Numbered from the stretch's first letter, positions 1 to 9,079 are shown. The stretch is DNA of 42,063 nt from Candidatus Omnitrophota bacterium (GCA_023819315.1 JAMWBQ010000004.1:1-42063), one strand, 5' to 3'. The notes: generated by a model not told the origin, from the letters alone. Program-made: numbers and translations.

Positions 1-72
1 TTCTTTATATAAAAAATAATCCCAAAAAGATATAGTTATTTTAATAAGTGTTTTTAGTTGTGCAATATTAAA

Positions 73-1008
73 ATGCCCGCAAAAAATATCGATTTAACTA
101 TAATTGGTGGTGGTATAGCCGGTATATCAGCGGCTATCTATTCACATAGAGCAGGATTAAATCCTATAATTTTTGAAAAGAATGTTTTAGGAGGACAACT
201 TTTATATATTGATACTGTGGATAATTATCCCGCAGTTTATCCTCATACACCTGGGATAAAATTTGTAGATGTTCTTAATTCGACTCTTCAGGAATTCAAA
301 GTGAATTTTATAAATGAAAGTGTAGAAAAAGTTGAATTGTCGGATAATGGTATCGTTATTTATTCGGAGAATGATACTTATTTGTCTCAAGCTTTAATCA
401 TTGCTACAGGTGCTAAGCCTAAGAGGTTAGGTATAGAAGGGGAGGATTTATTAATTGGCAAAGGGGTTTCATTTTGTGCTATATGCGATGGTTTCTTTTT
501 TAAAGATAAAGATGTTGCGGTTGTGGGAGGGGGGAATAGTGCTGTAGAGGAAGCATTGTATCTATCCCATATATGTAAAAAAGTTTATCTCATTCATCGG
601 CGAGATAAATTACGTGCTTTGGATTATTTACAGAAGGAGCTATTTTCCAAGAATAACGTAGAATTAGTTTGGAATACCACTGTAGAAAAAATATACGGTG
701 AGGGAAGAGTGGAGGGAGTTGTGTTGAAGAATTTAGTTGAGGATAAAAAAATTAATTTTTCTGTTAGTGCAGTTTTTATAGCTATAGGCATAGAGCCTGT
801 GACAGAAATTTTTAAAAGTATCGTTGATACGGATAGAGATGGTTACATAATTACAGATGAGTGGATGCATACATCACGTAAATTAATATACGCTTGCGGA
901 GATTGTCGAAGAAGACCTTTACGACAGCTAATTACTGCTGCAAGCGAAGGGGCTATAGCTGGTTTAAGCGCTTATAAGGATTTGAGGGGTAATTATATAA
1001 GTCAATAA
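73..1008 (+). CDS. trxB: Thioredoxin-disulfide reductase (TrxB-like)
   Basis: FAD- and NADPH-dependent enzyme that reduces thioredoxin in the cytoplasm. The FAD-binding GGGIAGISAA motif is at residues 12-21. The redox pair is CAIC at Cys135/Cys138, followed by DG. A second GGGNSA nucleotide-binding motif follows, and the C-terminal GDC...ASEGAIAGL segment closes the FAD site. The length of 311 aa is typical for the low-molecular-weight class. I chose ATG at 73; an in-frame TTG at 58 would add five residues, and neither has a clear Shine-Dalgarno site. It is the first gene of a tight plus-strand run, and the next gene begins 1 bp after its stop. The family call is confident. Its electron donor (NADPH or ferredoxin) is not proven. 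Confidence 0.93.
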   Translation: MPAKNIDLTIIGGGIAGISAAIYSHRAGLNPIIFEKNVLGGQLLYIDTVDNYPAVYPHTPGIKFVDVLNSTLQEFKVNFINESVEKVELSDNGIVIYSENDTYLSQALIIATGAKPKRLGIEGEDLLIGKGVSFCAICDGFFFKDKDVAVVGGGNSAVEEALYLSHICKKVYLIHRRDKLRALDYLQKELFSKNNVELVWNTTVEKIYGEGRVEGVVLKNLVEDKKINFSVSAVFIAIGIEPVTEIFKSIVDTDRDGYIITDEWMHTSRKLIYACGDCRRRPLRQLITAASEGAIAGLSAYKDLRGNYISQ

Positions 1009-1009
1009 C

Positions 1010-1960
1010 TTGAAGAGAAAAAATATACTGTTTCTCATAAGAGTTCTTGTAGGTATAGGCATTATTCTTGCTTTATTTAAATTTATACCTTACAGTGATT
1101 TAGTTAGAATTTATAAAGGCTCGATAAAATTTTATTTTTTGCTTGTATTCTTTATAGGTATTTTATCAAATATCATAGGTGCGTTGAGATGGTGGTATAT
1201 ACTTTATTCTTTAGGGATTAAATTAAAAATTAGAGAGATAATCTATGCCTATTTTTCTAGTTTATTCTTTAATCTTTTTTCCCCCTCAACTATAGGTAGT
1301 GACATATTTAGAGGGATAGCTCTTGGTTGGCATTATCATAATTTTTCTCGATTCTTACCTTCGGTAATATTGGATAGATTAAGCGGAGTGGTAGGTTTAT
1401 CCATACTTTCTCTAATGGGAATTATTCTTGGTAGAAATTTTATACCCGATAAACAGGTATTCTTTATATTGACGATATTCCTAATAGTTGTTCTTTTTTC
1501 TGCATATTTAATTTTAAATAAGAGTTTTTTACAATTCTTAACTCGCCATTTGAATAAAAGAAAGTTAAAAACTAAAATCTTAGCATTAGGCGAGGGATTA
1601 TCTTATATTTCTCATCCCTATAAGGTTTTTACATTAACTATAGTTTATTCAATTTTTGGACATCTATTTACCTGTGTAGTCTATTATCTTTTATCTAAGG
1701 CGTTCTTTTTGAATATAAGTATATTATATTTCTTTATTTTTGTTCCTATAACTGCGTTTATCTCGGGAATTCCTATAACTGTTGTTGGTATGGGAACAAG
1801 AGATTTAGCTTCGGTATATTTTTTGTCCAAGATAGGGGTAGAAAAGAGTGTATCTCTAAGTATTTCTTTAGTTATACTTTTTATTGCGATTCTTATAGGT
1901 ATATTAGGAGGTTTAATCTATGTTGTGGTATATCATAGATGGATGGAACGTCGTGCATAG
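1010..1960 (+). CDS. Lysylphosphatidylglycerol synthase TM-region / flippase-like membrane protein
   Basis: Polytopic inner-membrane protein of the UPF0104 / LPG_synthase_TM type, 316 aa, with about eight hydrophobic segments. Family landmarks are the SPSTIGSDIFRG loop, the ILDRLSGVVGL motif and the P-x-TVVGMGTRD segment near the C-terminus. It has only the transmembrane domain and no soluble aminoacyl-transferase domain, so it is not a full MprF. Related stand-alone proteins are often associated with lipid or glycan export. The start is TTG at 1010, 1 bp after the trxB stop, and the mature reading begins KRKNILFLIR. Its 3' end overlaps the next gene by 41 bp. The substrate is unknown. Confidence 0.8.
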   Translation: MKRKNILFLIRVLVGIGIILALFKFIPYSDLVRIYKGSIKFYFLLVFFIGILSNIIGALRWWYILYSLGIKLKIREIIYAYFSSLFFNLFSPSTIGSDIFRGIALGWHYHNFSRFLPSVILDRLSGVVGLSILSLMGIILGRNFIPDKQVFFILTIFLIVVLFSAYLILNKSFLQFLTRHLNKRKLKTKILALGEGLSYISHPYKVFTLTIVYSIFGHLFTCVVYYLLSKAFFLNISILYFFIFVPITAFISGIPITVVGMGTRDLASVYFLSKIGVEKSVSLSISLVILFIAILIGILGGLIYVVVYHRWMERRA

Positions 1961-2381
1961 TATACCTTCAGTTAAGGATAGCCCATTACCTATACGCGAT
2001 CTTATATTTTTTATTAGAAGATTCAAATTAACAGGTAGTAATAACAATAAAGTTACCATTGTATTTGATGGATACTTTGATACGGCTAATATGGCAGGTA
2101 TAGATAAAAGTTTTGAGGTTATATTCAGTGGGGATAAGAGTGCTGATGAAATTATTAAGGATAAGGTTAGAAATTATAAGAAAAAATATCAAATAGTTAT
2201 GGTTAGTAACGATAATCAGATAATAGATTATGTTAAAATACAAGGAGTAACGATATTGAGGGTTAATGATTTTTTGAATAAAGCTAAGAAAAAGAGGAGA
2301 CAAGATTACCGTAATGACAAATGTATAACTTATAAAGAGGAGGAAGAGATAAACTCAGAGTTAAGGAAGATATGGTTATAG
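1920..2381 (+). CDS. YacP/Rae1-type NYN (PIN-like) domain protein
   Basis: Small 153-aa protein of the YacP family. The B. subtilis member Rae1 is a ribosome-associated endoribonuclease. The N-terminal YIIDGWNVVHS motif carries the acidic residue of the NYN/PIN active site. Further acidic positions are VFDGYFD, SGDKSADEII and VSNDNQI, and the C-terminus is rich in Lys, Arg and Glu. The core motif begins at residue 4, so the ATG at 1920 must be used, or nearly so, although it lies 41 bp inside the preceding gene. That makes this the longest real overlap in the window and implies translational coupling. The fold call is confident; nuclease activity is inferred. Confidence 0.82.
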   Translation: MLWYIIDGWNVVHSIPSVKDSPLPIRDLIFFIRRFKLTGSNNNKVTIVFDGYFDTANMAGIDKSFEVIFSGDKSADEIIKDKVRNYKKKYQIVMVSNDNQIIDYVKIQGVTILRVNDFLNKAKKKRRQDYRNDKCITYKEEEEINSELRKIWL

Positions 2382-2385
2382 TAAT

Positions 2386-3156
2386 ATGGGGTTTATAAAA
2401 TTCTTAGGGACAGCAGGAGCTCGTTTCGTGATGATTAGACAACTTCGTTCTTCCGCTGGTATATGGGTAAATTTTAAGTCAACAAATTTGTTCATTGACC
2501 CCGGTCCAGGAGCGATTGTAAAATGTAATAGTGCTAAACCAAAGTTAGATGTAAGCAGTTTAGATGCCGTTATTCTTACACACAAACATCTTGATCACTC
2601 TAACGATGTTAATGTTATGATCGAGGCTATGACTGAGGGAGGATTTAGAAAAAGAGGGTCTCTTTTTGCTCCTTCTGATAGCTTGGGTTGCGATGGTGTT
2701 GTTTTTTCTTATCTTAAAAGTTTTTTAGAGAACATAGTTATTCTTAAGGAAGGTGAATATAGAATAGGGGATATAAGTTTCTCTGTGCCGATAAGGAATA
2801 TCCATTCTGTAGAAACCTATGGGGTTAAATTCCTATTTGATAACGAGGTTGTATCTTTTGTTTCTGATACTAAATATTTTCCTGGTTTAATAGATGCTTA
2901 TAAAGATTCTACAGTTTTAGTTATGAATGTGGTTTTCTATCAACCACGTAGTGAGTATGAACACCTTAGTCTCGATGATGCTTTAGAGATGATTAGGAAT
3001 ATAAAACCTAAAAGGGCAATTATTACTCACTTTGGAATGAGTATGTTAAAAGCGCACCCGCATATTTTAGAGAAAAAACTAAAAGATGATTTTCCCAATA
3101 TAATATTTGCTTACGATGGATTTAGTATGGAGGTCCCTTTAGACAATAAACAATGA
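2386..3156 (+). CDS. MBL-fold metallo-hydrolase
   Basis: Cytoplasmic metallo-beta-lactamase-fold hydrolase of 256 aa. The metal-binding HKHLDH motif is at residues 66-71. A GPGA segment (GPGAIVKCNSAKP) precedes it, a SDT motif carries the bridging Asp (VSFVSDTKYF), and a late ITHFGMS supplies another His. The overall pattern resembles RNase Z-like and phosphodiesterase-like MBL proteins. There is no RNase Z exosite arm and no KH domain, so I do not call tRNA 3' processing or RNase J. It starts 4 bp after the NYN gene and shares an ATGA overlap with the following VanZ-like gene. The substrate is unknown. Confidence 0.82.
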   Translation: MGFIKFLGTAGARFVMIRQLRSSAGIWVNFKSTNLFIDPGPGAIVKCNSAKPKLDVSSLDAVILTHKHLDHSNDVNVMIEAMTEGGFRKRGSLFAPSDSLGCDGVVFSYLKSFLENIVILKEGEYRIGDISFSVPIRNIHSVETYGVKFLFDNEVVSFVSDTKYFPGLIDAYKDSTVLVMNVVFYQPRSEYEHLSLDDALEMIRNIKPKRAIITHFGMSMLKAHPHILEKKLKDDFPNIIFAYDGFSMEVPLDNKQ

Positions 3157-3497
3157 GATTATTAGTTATTTACTCTATTTTTGTCCTTTTTATTTCCCTT
3201 ATCCCCGTAGAAGAACCAAGAATTTTAGTTGGTATACCTTGGGATAAAATAGGCCATTTTTTTATTTATTTTATTTTCGCTATAATTACCTATAAAACTT
3301 TCTTTAAGAGTTTACATCCTTATTTGTATGTTTTCGTTTATAACTTCTCTTTTGGCTTGATAGTAGAGATTATTCAGTATTTTTTGCCTTATAGAACTTT
3401 TGAATTTAAGGATTTATTTTTTAATTCCTTAGGTATTTTGGTTGGTTTGATGTTTTTAAGATATTTTAAGCTATCTTTAAAATTAATTAATGAATGA
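3153..3497 (+). CDS. VanZ-like family membrane protein
   Basis: Membrane protein of 114 aa with about four hydrophobic helices. It shows the VanZ signature: DKIGHFFIYF after the first helix, then EIIQYFLPYRTFEFKDLFFNSLGILVG. The function of stand-alone VanZ-like proteins is poorly defined; teicoplanin resistance is known only for some members. Nothing here suggests an antibiotic-resistance locus. The ATG overlaps the MBL stop as ATGA, and its own stop overlaps the start of the pseudouridine synthase by 8 bp. Confidence 0.82.
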   Translation: MRLLVIYSIFVLFISLIPVEEPRILVGIPWDKIGHFFIYFIFAIITYKTFFKSLHPYLYVFVYNFSFGLIVEIIQYFLPYRTFEFKDLFFNSLGILVGLMFLRYFKLSLKLINE

Positions 3498-4164
3498 ACC
3501 ATTCCAAATAGTATTTAACGATGAGTATTTGATTGTAATAAATAAGTTAGCTAAAATACTTGTTCATCCTTCACCTCGTAAGGAGAAATATACCCTTACA
3601 ACTATATTGTCTAAAAGTATAAATGAGGATGTTTATCCCTGTCACAGGTTAGATAGACAAACTACTGGTTTAATAATATACGCTAAAAGTAAGGATATTC
3701 AGAAAAAAATTATGGAGGAGTTTATAAGAAGGGAGGTCAAAAAAAAGTATATAGCTTTTATAAAAGGTATAATGCCTTATAAGAAGGGATTATTAAAAGA
3801 TTATATACTTGACCGTGAAGGTAAAATATTTGGTGAGAAACGTAAGCAAGCATTGACAGAATATAGGGTTTTAAATGTATTTGATAATTTTAGTATGGTA
3901 GAACTTATGCCTATAACCGGTAGAACCAATCAGTTAAGAATACAGTTGGCAAAAATTGGTAATCCTATTTTAGGAGAAAGTAAGTATGCTTTTCGGCGCG
4001 ACTTTTATTTTGAAGGTAGAAAGATAAATTTTAGAAGGCTAGCTTTGCATGCATATTTTATAAGTTTTATCCACCCTATAAGCGGAGAACGGGTTAATTT
4101 GGAGGTAGATTTGCCTGAGGATATGAGGAGTTGGTTAGAAAAAAATACAAAGAAATTTAATTGA
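3490..4164 (+). CDS. RluA-family pseudouridine synthase
   Basis: Converts specific uridines in rRNA or tRNA to pseudouridine. The catalytic HRLDRQTTGLIIYAK motif has His52 and the catalytic Asp55. The later ALTEYRVL, TGRTNQLRIQLA and HPI segments are typical of RluA. The 224-aa protein has no N-terminal S4 domain, unlike RluC/RluD-type enzymes, so it is a short RluA/RluA-like form. The target site cannot be assigned from sequence. It overlaps the VanZ-like gene by 8 bp and ends 10 bp before thyX. Confidence 0.88.
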   Translation: MNEPFQIVFNDEYLIVINKLAKILVHPSPRKEKYTLTTILSKSINEDVYPCHRLDRQTTGLIIYAKSKDIQKKIMEEFIRREVKKKYIAFIKGIMPYKKGLLKDYILDREGKIFGEKRKQALTEYRVLNVFDNFSMVELMPITGRTNQLRIQLAKIGNPILGESKYAFRRDFYFEGRKINFRRLALHAYFISFIHPISGERVNLEVDLPEDMRSWLEKNTKKFN

Positions 4165-4174
4165 AGGAGAGAAT

Positions 4175-4876
4175 ATGAAAGTAGAGTTACTCTCTTATAC
4201 CAATAATCCCAAAGAAGTTATTTACGCAAGTGCACGACAGTGTTACTCAAAATATTCTGCTTATAAGATTTATACAGAAAAAGAAAAAATATCTTCTACC
4301 AAACTTAAAGAATTTATCGCCCATTTAACTAAAAGAGGACACCTAAGTCCATTAGAGCATATAAGTTTTACTTTTGCTGTGGAAGGTATATCGAGAGTTT
4401 GTAGTCATCAGTTAGTTAGGCATAGGATTGCTTCTTATTCTCAGCAGAGTCAGCGCTATGTGAGTATGGATAATTTTGATTTTATTATCCCACCAACTAT
4501 TGCAGGTAATAAGGAAGCTAAGAAGATTTTTTTGGATACGATAGATTATATCAAATCTTCTTATAAAAAATTGAAAGATATTATGGAGGTATCCTCTAAG
4601 ATAGAAAAAGAAAAGATAAATCAAGATTTGCGTTTCCTTCTTCCCCAGGCTGTAGAGACTAAAATAGTTATTACTATGAATGTAAGAGAATTGATGCACT
4701 TTTTTTCTGAAAGACTGTGTGTACGTGCTCAATGGGAGATAAGAGAATTGGCAAAAAATATGTTAACAATTGTAAGAAAAATATTACCAGAAGTTTTTAT
4801 TTTTAGTGGGCCGAAATGTAAGCAATTAAATTATTGTCCTGAAAACTTTTCAGAGTGTAAATTGTATAAAGCTTGA
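4175..4876 (+). CDS. thyX: Flavin-dependent thymidylate synthase
   Basis: ThyX makes dTMP from dUMP using FAD, NADPH and methylene-tetrahydrofolate. The diagnostic RHR-x7-S motif is RHRIASYSQQS at residues 82-92. The upstream SPLEHISFTFAVEGISRVCSHQ segment and the later NVRELMHFFSERLCVRAQWEIRELA are also typical. Length is 233 aa. A GAAGGAGA ribosome binding site precedes the ATG at 4175. No ThyA is seen in the window, so this may be the organism's dTMP source and would feed the Tmk encoded at 24459. It is the last gene of the first plus-strand run. Confidence 0.95.
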   Translation: MKVELLSYTNNPKEVIYASARQCYSKYSAYKIYTEKEKISSTKLKEFIAHLTKRGHLSPLEHISFTFAVEGISRVCSHQLVRHRIASYSQQSQRYVSMDNFDFIIPPTIAGNKEAKKIFLDTIDYIKSSYKKLKDIMEVSSKIEKEKINQDLRFLLPQAVETKIVITMNVRELMHFFSERLCVRAQWEIRELAKNMLTIVRKILPEVFIFSGPKCKQLNYCPENFSECKLYKA

Positions 4877-5048
4877 GTAAAAAAGGAAGATGATTACTTA
4901 GTTAAATCACCAATCCTATAAGCGCATCCATATTGATATAATTTCTAAATTTAGATATTAAATGATATGTTTTAGGGTTTATATGTGTTTCTATAGTTTT
5001 TTGTGGGGATTTCGTATTTATAATTTTTATAAATGTTTGCAGAGCAAA

Positions 5049-5783
5049 TTAGATAAAGGTGTGTTTTATAATACACAAGCATAGGCCATTAACAATTCCT
5101 ATACCCCAACTTAATATAGTCTCTAAACCACTAATAAATTCTTCTGTGAGTGATAATTTTTTTCTACCAATTATAAACACTATTGGTCTTAAGATAAGTA
5201 TAGACGAGATATATAAAAACAAATATTTATCAAGAAGAAATATTGATACTAATCCAGCCCTTTCTAAGATCCCATACCACTTCTCAAAAGGAGTATAGGG
5301 GGTAAATTTTTTAATAATGGTGGTTTTAATATTTCTTATCATAAAATGCCCATTATAAGTAGCAAGTATGATAAATATAAGATAGGTTATGATTAGATTG
5401 TTATTGTAAAATGATATAATAATATTACCTTGATGATTATTTAAGGGGGCTATGTTTCTAAGATTAGTTAATAGAACTATGGAGATAAACCCAAGATGGA
5501 ATATTTGGTCAAGTATATAAAAGATAAAACCAAATTTTGTTCCTTTATAGCTTAATTTTATAGAGTCTTGAAATAGATGGGTAATAGTTAGAAAAAAAAT
5601 AAATCCCCATAGTCCTGGTAAATTAAGATATGGTAGTGATAAAACTATATAACATAGCATAATAATAGTAACGTGAGGGATTATACCTATTAATCCTTTT
5701 TGTTTGAGGTTATAAATTTTATTGAATTGGAGAGGGAAATCTCCTATAAGATGAGCCAAAACTAGTCTTAAAAAAATAAACAT
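5049..5783 (-). CDS. DUF3307 domain membrane protein
   Basis: Polytopic membrane protein of 244 aa and the only convincing protein gene on the minus strand. It begins with LRLVLAHLIGDFPLQFNKIYNLK and continues with HVTII and THLFQDSIK, the pattern of DUF3307 proteins. About six or seven hydrophobic helices follow. Function is unknown. It converges on thyX, with a 172-bp gap that shows no clear terminator. It is divergent from the gene at 5882. Its promoter at 5807-5835 places the predicted transcript start about 17 nt before the ATG, and no Shine-Dalgarno site is seen. Confidence 0.75.
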   Translation of the reverse strand: MFIFLRLVLAHLIGDFPLQFNKIYNLKQKGLIGIIPHVTIIMLCYIVLSLPYLNLPGLWGFIFFLTITHLFQDSIKLSYKGTKFGFIFYILDQIFHLGFISIVLLTNLRNIAPLNNHQGNIIISFYNNNLIITYLIFIILATYNGHFMIRNIKTTIIKKFTPYTPFEKWYGILERAGLVSIFLLDKYLFLYISSILILRPIVFIIGRKKLSLTEEFISGLETILSWGIGIVNGLCLCIIKHTFI

Positions 5784-5806
5784 AATTTTATTTCTATTAA
5801 AAAAAT

Positions 5807-5835
5807 ATTCTACTATAAGTATAAGAAGCGGTCAA
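5807..5835 (-). promoter_or_regulatory. Promoter for the minus-strand DUF3307 gene
   Basis: Read on the minus strand this is TTGACC, a 17-nt spacer, then TAGAAT, a good sigma-70-type match. The predicted start near 5800 gives a leader of about 17 nt. The opposite strand has a TATAAT at 5837-5842 that could serve the divergent gene at 5882, but it lacks a matching -35. Confidence 0.6.
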
Positions 5836-5881
5836 ATATAATTAGCCGAAGGATAAAATTATTTTTTAATAATAAGCTTAT

Positions 5882-7900
5882 ATGATTGTAAAGAAATTTT
5901 TCTATCATCGTTATTTATGGGTAGAAATTATTACTGTATCTCTCATACTTTTTTTTGTAGTTATAGTTTTTACTTTTCCCTTAATTCTTCATATAAATGA
6001 GGCTATACCTAAAGGAAGTGAGCCTAAAGCAGTAGCTATGTTCCAATTATATACTATGGAATGGTTCGGTAAATTTTTAGAAGATGGTGGTTCTTATTGG
6101 GATGCACCTTTCTTTTACCCTTATAAAGGAACATTGGCGTGGAGTGAGCCTCAACCTTTATCGTGTTTGTTGGTTTGGTTATTAGCTAAATTAACAGGGT
6201 ATATTTTTGCTTACAATATCGTTTTAATAGCTTATTTAGTAAGTGGGGGGTTAGCTACCTATCTTGTTAGTCGCCTCATTACTCAAGACCGTATTTCTAA
6301 TTTATTTAGTGCTATATGGGTTAGTGCAGGAGCTTACTCTTTACAGCAGATTTGTGCTTTCCCTTTAGTAGCAGTGGCATTTCCCCTCTTTACTTTATTT
6401 TTTAGCTTTACATATATTTATAGGAAAAAAGAGGTTTATTTCTGGTTAGCGGTAACGATGTATATATGTAGTTGGTTAGTTTGTAAACAGTTAGCATTTT
6501 ATCTTACACTATCTCTAATTATAATTATAACCCAATTTTTAGGTTTCTCTCTACCTAAACTTAAGTTTTTCAAATATTTTTTAGCAATATTAATTGTGGG
6601 AATATCGATAATACCTTTTTCCTTTTACCAGCATAATCTTTCTCAGAGTATGGCTTTTGGATGGAAAATTGATGAGATAAAAAGTATTCTAAGATTTCCC
6701 CAATTATTTATGCCTGCTTACGACCATTGGTTAACCTCAAAGATAATGGGGTGGAAGATTTATTCTTGGGATATTGGTATAGTTAATTTGTTGCTTATCG
6801 TTTTGGCTGTATTTATGGGCATATTAAAATCATCTTTGCTTAATAAATATCAAAAGAAATTGTTGATTGGCTTAGTGATGGTTTCTATAGTTTCTATAGT
6901 TTTAGGTTTTGGGCATAAATTGGGTTTTGTAATTAATGGTAGAAGATGGAGTTTGTACCATTTATTCTTTAATTTGCCTTTTATAAAGTTTATTCGCACA
7001 CCTTCAAGATTTGTTTTTTTTGCTATCTTGGGAGTAAGTATCCTATCTTCTTTTTCATTCTCCTATTTAAGAGGTAAAATTAAGATTGTTAAAGCAAGGT
7101 TAGTTTTTACATTGTTTTTCTTCATTCTCTTATTTATGGAAATGTGGTGTATGCCTATATCTTTGGTTTTCCCTAAAAAAACTTATAAAGAACACTTTTC
7201 AGTGGACGATTGGTTAAGAGAAGCTTATCCTAAGAAAGCTTTATTAGAGATACCTGCACCTACCAATATCTGGCCAAATTATATTGATTATGAAACAGAA
7301 GCTATGCTAAGGAGTTTATACCATGGTCATTACTTGGTTAATGGTTATGCTACCTTTTTCCCTCCCACTTTTAAGCAGTTAAGGAAAGCTATCGAGGATG
7401 ATTTTTGTGGTAGAGGACAACGTTATATTAGAGCTTATGGGTTGGGTTATGTTCTTGTTCACAATCATAGAATTTCTAATTCACAGTTAGAGAAAATTTC
7501 TAAATTTTTGAGTGATAAAATAGTCTATAAGGATAAAGACCATACTTTATATCTATTGCCAAATTATGATAAATATAGTGTAAAAGATTTCCTACCCCAA
7601 ATAATTAGATTAAGCAATATCCCTAAAGAAGGTAAGCTTTACTTTGCATCGTTATCTAAGAAGAGGGAGGAAGCTATACTTATTACTCCTCAAGATAGAT
7701 ACGAAGTTTATTTTATTTGGAAAGATATCGATGGTAAAATGGTAAAGAGAAAAGTTCGTTTTCTCAGTGGTATTATTATTGATAGTTTACACGATGGTTT
7801 CTACTTTCGTATTATTAAAAAAGATAAAAAGGTAATCCAAGCTAAGTTGATTCCCTGGGAGGAGGCAGTTAAATATCTTAGGAAAGAGGATAAAAAGTGA
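5882..7900 (+). CDS. Large GT-C-like polytopic membrane protein, probable glycosyltransferase
   Basis: A 672-aa membrane protein. One N-terminal helix (about residues 14-36) is followed by an extracytoplasmic loop with an acidic KGSEPKA site and SYWDAPFFYPYKGTLAWSEP, an arrangement common in bacterial GT-C glycosyltransferases. About nine more hydrophobic helices reach residue 435, then a soluble C-terminal domain of about 230 residues. GT-C enzymes use polyprenyl-phosphate sugars at the membrane, but the donor and acceptor here cannot be named. It is divergent from the DUF3307 gene and lies 7 bp before the flavin reductase-like gene. The family link rests on topology and loop pattern, so this is an inference. 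Confidence 0.55.
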   Translation: MIVKKFFYHRYLWVEIITVSLILFFVVIVFTFPLILHINEAIPKGSEPKAVAMFQLYTMEWFGKFLEDGGSYWDAPFFYPYKGTLAWSEPQPLSCLLVWLLAKLTGYIFAYNIVLIAYLVSGGLATYLVSRLITQDRISNLFSAIWVSAGAYSLQQICAFPLVAVAFPLFTLFFSFTYIYRKKEVYFWLAVTMYICSWLVCKQLAFYLTLSLIIIITQFLGFSLPKLKFFKYFLAILIVGISIIPFSFYQHNLSQSMAFGWKIDEIKSILRFPQLFMPAYDHWLTSKIMGWKIYSWDIGIVNLLLIVLAVFMGILKSSLLNKYQKKLLIGLVMVSIVSIVLGFGHKLGFVINGRRWSLYHLFFNLPFIKFIRTPSRFVFFAILGVSILSSFSFSYLRGKIKIVKARLVFTLFFFILLFMEMWCMPISLVFPKKTYKEHFSVDDWLREAYPKKALLEIPAPTNIWPNYIDYETEAMLRSLYHGHYLVNGYATFFPPTFKQLRKAIEDDFCGRGQRYIRAYGLGYVLVHNHRISNSQLEKISKFLSDKIVYKDKDHTLYLLPNYDKYSVKDFLPQIIRLSNIPKEGKLYFASLSKKREEAILITPQDRYEVYFIWKDIDGKMVKRKVRFLSGIIIDSLHDGFYFRIIKKDKKVIQAKLIPWEEAVKYLRKEDKK

Positions 7901-7907
7901 GGTGATT

Positions 7908-8474
7908 ATGTCTAAAAATAAAATAGGAGCAAATACTTATTTATATCCTATGCCTGTGACTATTGTGGGAGCTAATGTTAATGGTAAAGCTAATTTTGTT
8001 ACCATAGCTTACTGTGGGATTGTGCAACATAAACCACCGATGATTTCTATAACTTTGAGTAAATCTCATTACACTAATTTAGGTATAAAGGAGAACAGTA
8101 CATTTAGTGTAAATATTCCCTCAAAAGATATGGTTATAGTTACCGATTATATTGGGTTAAATTCAGGTAGATACATAGATAAGTCTAAGTTATTTAAGAT
8201 ATTTTATGGTAAACTGAAAACTGCTCCTCTTATAGAGGAGGCTCCTTTAAATCTTGAATGTAAGCTTATTCAGTGTTTAGATTACGGTGGTAGTGGAGAG
8301 ATATTTATCGGCGAGATAGTGGAGGTTTATATTGATGAAGGGATGCTTACAGAAGGTTTACCCGATATAGAGAAGATAAAGCCATTTATCTTCTCTATGC
8401 ACGATGGTAATTATTGGGAAGTAGGTAAACATATTGCTAAAGCTTGGGAGATAGGGAAGAGTTATAAAAAATAA
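7908..8474 (+). CDS. Flavin reductase-like FMN-binding protein
   Basis: Split-barrel flavoprotein of 188 aa in the flavin reductase / ferric reductase-like family. Typical features are ANVNGKANFVTIAYCGIVQHKPPMISITL near the N-terminus, NSTFSVNIPS, and YGGSGEIFIGEIVEVY. I chose ATG at 7908 because the GAGGTGA ribosome binding site (7899-7905) sits directly before it; a GTG at 7902 lies inside that site. The next gene encodes a nitroreductase-fold flavoprotein, which suggests a small flavin or NAD(P)H oxidoreductase pair. Substrates are unknown. Confidence 0.87.
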   Translation: MSKNKIGANTYLYPMPVTIVGANVNGKANFVTIAYCGIVQHKPPMISITLSKSHYTNLGIKENSTFSVNIPSKDMVIVTDYIGLNSGRYIDKSKLFKIFYGKLKTAPLIEEAPLNLECKLIQCLDYGGSGEIFIGEIVEVYIDEGMLTEGLPDIEKIKPFIFSMHDGNYWEVGKHIAKAWEIGKSYKK

Positions 8475-8499
8475 TTTATTTTTGATGGGAGGTATTTTT

Positions 8500-9000
8500 A
8501 TGGATACAGTATTTAAAAGAAGAAGTGTGCGAAAGTATATTGATAAAGATGTACCTGAAGAGTTTATAAAAAAGATTTTAGAGGCGGGAATGAGTGCCCC
8601 TTCGGCAGGCAATGAACAACCTTGGCATTTTATTGTAATAAGGAAAAAAGATACTTTAAAAGATATAGCCCAGGTAAGTCCCTATGCTTATATGTTAAAA
8701 GATGCCAATGTAGGAATTGTAGTTTGTGGCGATTTGTCATTGGAGAAACATAAGGGGTATTGGGTGCAGGATTGTTCAGCAGCGGTAGAAAATATGTTAA
8801 TAGAAGTAGCTGAGTTAGAGTTAGGTGCGGTATGGTTAGGAGTATATCCTGTGGAGGAGAGAGTAGTTTACATTAAACGATTCTTCAAATTACCCAATAA
8901 TATTATACCTTTTGCTATCGTCTCTATAGGTTACCCTTTGAGTAATCCTGAACCTCAAATAAAATATTTAAAAGAACGCGTTCATTATGAGGAATGGTAG
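8500..9000 (+). CDS. Nitroreductase-family FMN protein
   Basis: FMN-dependent NAD(P)H oxidoreductase fold, 166 aa. The N-terminal FKRRSVRKY motif and SAPSAGNEQPWHFIVI bind FMN, and the C-terminal half has ELGAVWLGVYP and a typical SIGYP ending. I chose the ATG at 8500 because GGGAGG at 8487-8492 is correctly spaced before it. The physiological substrate is unknown; many members act on quinones or nitro compounds. Transcription of this run probably ends before the strong promoter at 9044. Confidence 0.87.
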   Translation: MDTVFKRRSVRKYIDKDVPEEFIKKILEAGMSAPSAGNEQPWHFIVIRKKDTLKDIAQVSPYAYMLKDANVGIVVCGDLSLEKHKGYWVQDCSAAVENMLIEVAELELGAVWLGVYPVEERVVYIKRFFKLPNNIIPFAIVSIGYPLSNPEPQIKYLKERVHYEEW

Positions 9001-9043
9001 AAAATTATAGGAAGAGTGATTATGGTGAATAAGTTTTAAAAAT

Positions 9044-9072
9044 TTGACAGTCTATAGGAAATCTTATATAAT
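9044..9072 (+). promoter_or_regulatory. Perfect-consensus sigma-70 promoter of lysS
   Basis: TTGACA at 9044-9049, a 17-nt spacer and TATAAT at 9067-9072. The expected start is about 7 nt downstream, at 9079-9080, which coincides with the lysS ATG at 9080. No Shine-Dalgarno site exists between promoter and ATG, so a leaderless mRNA is implied. Confidence 0.85.
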
Positions 9073-9079
9073 TTACACG

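Noticed and set aside
4944..4955. TCTAAATTTAGA palindrome in the thyX-DUF3307 gap
   Set aside because: Loopless and AT-rich with no T-run; not a convincing terminator or operator.
5829..5836. GGTCAAA heptad resembling half a CtsR site
   Set aside because: Only one copy, no tandem partner, and it forms part of the minus-strand promoter.
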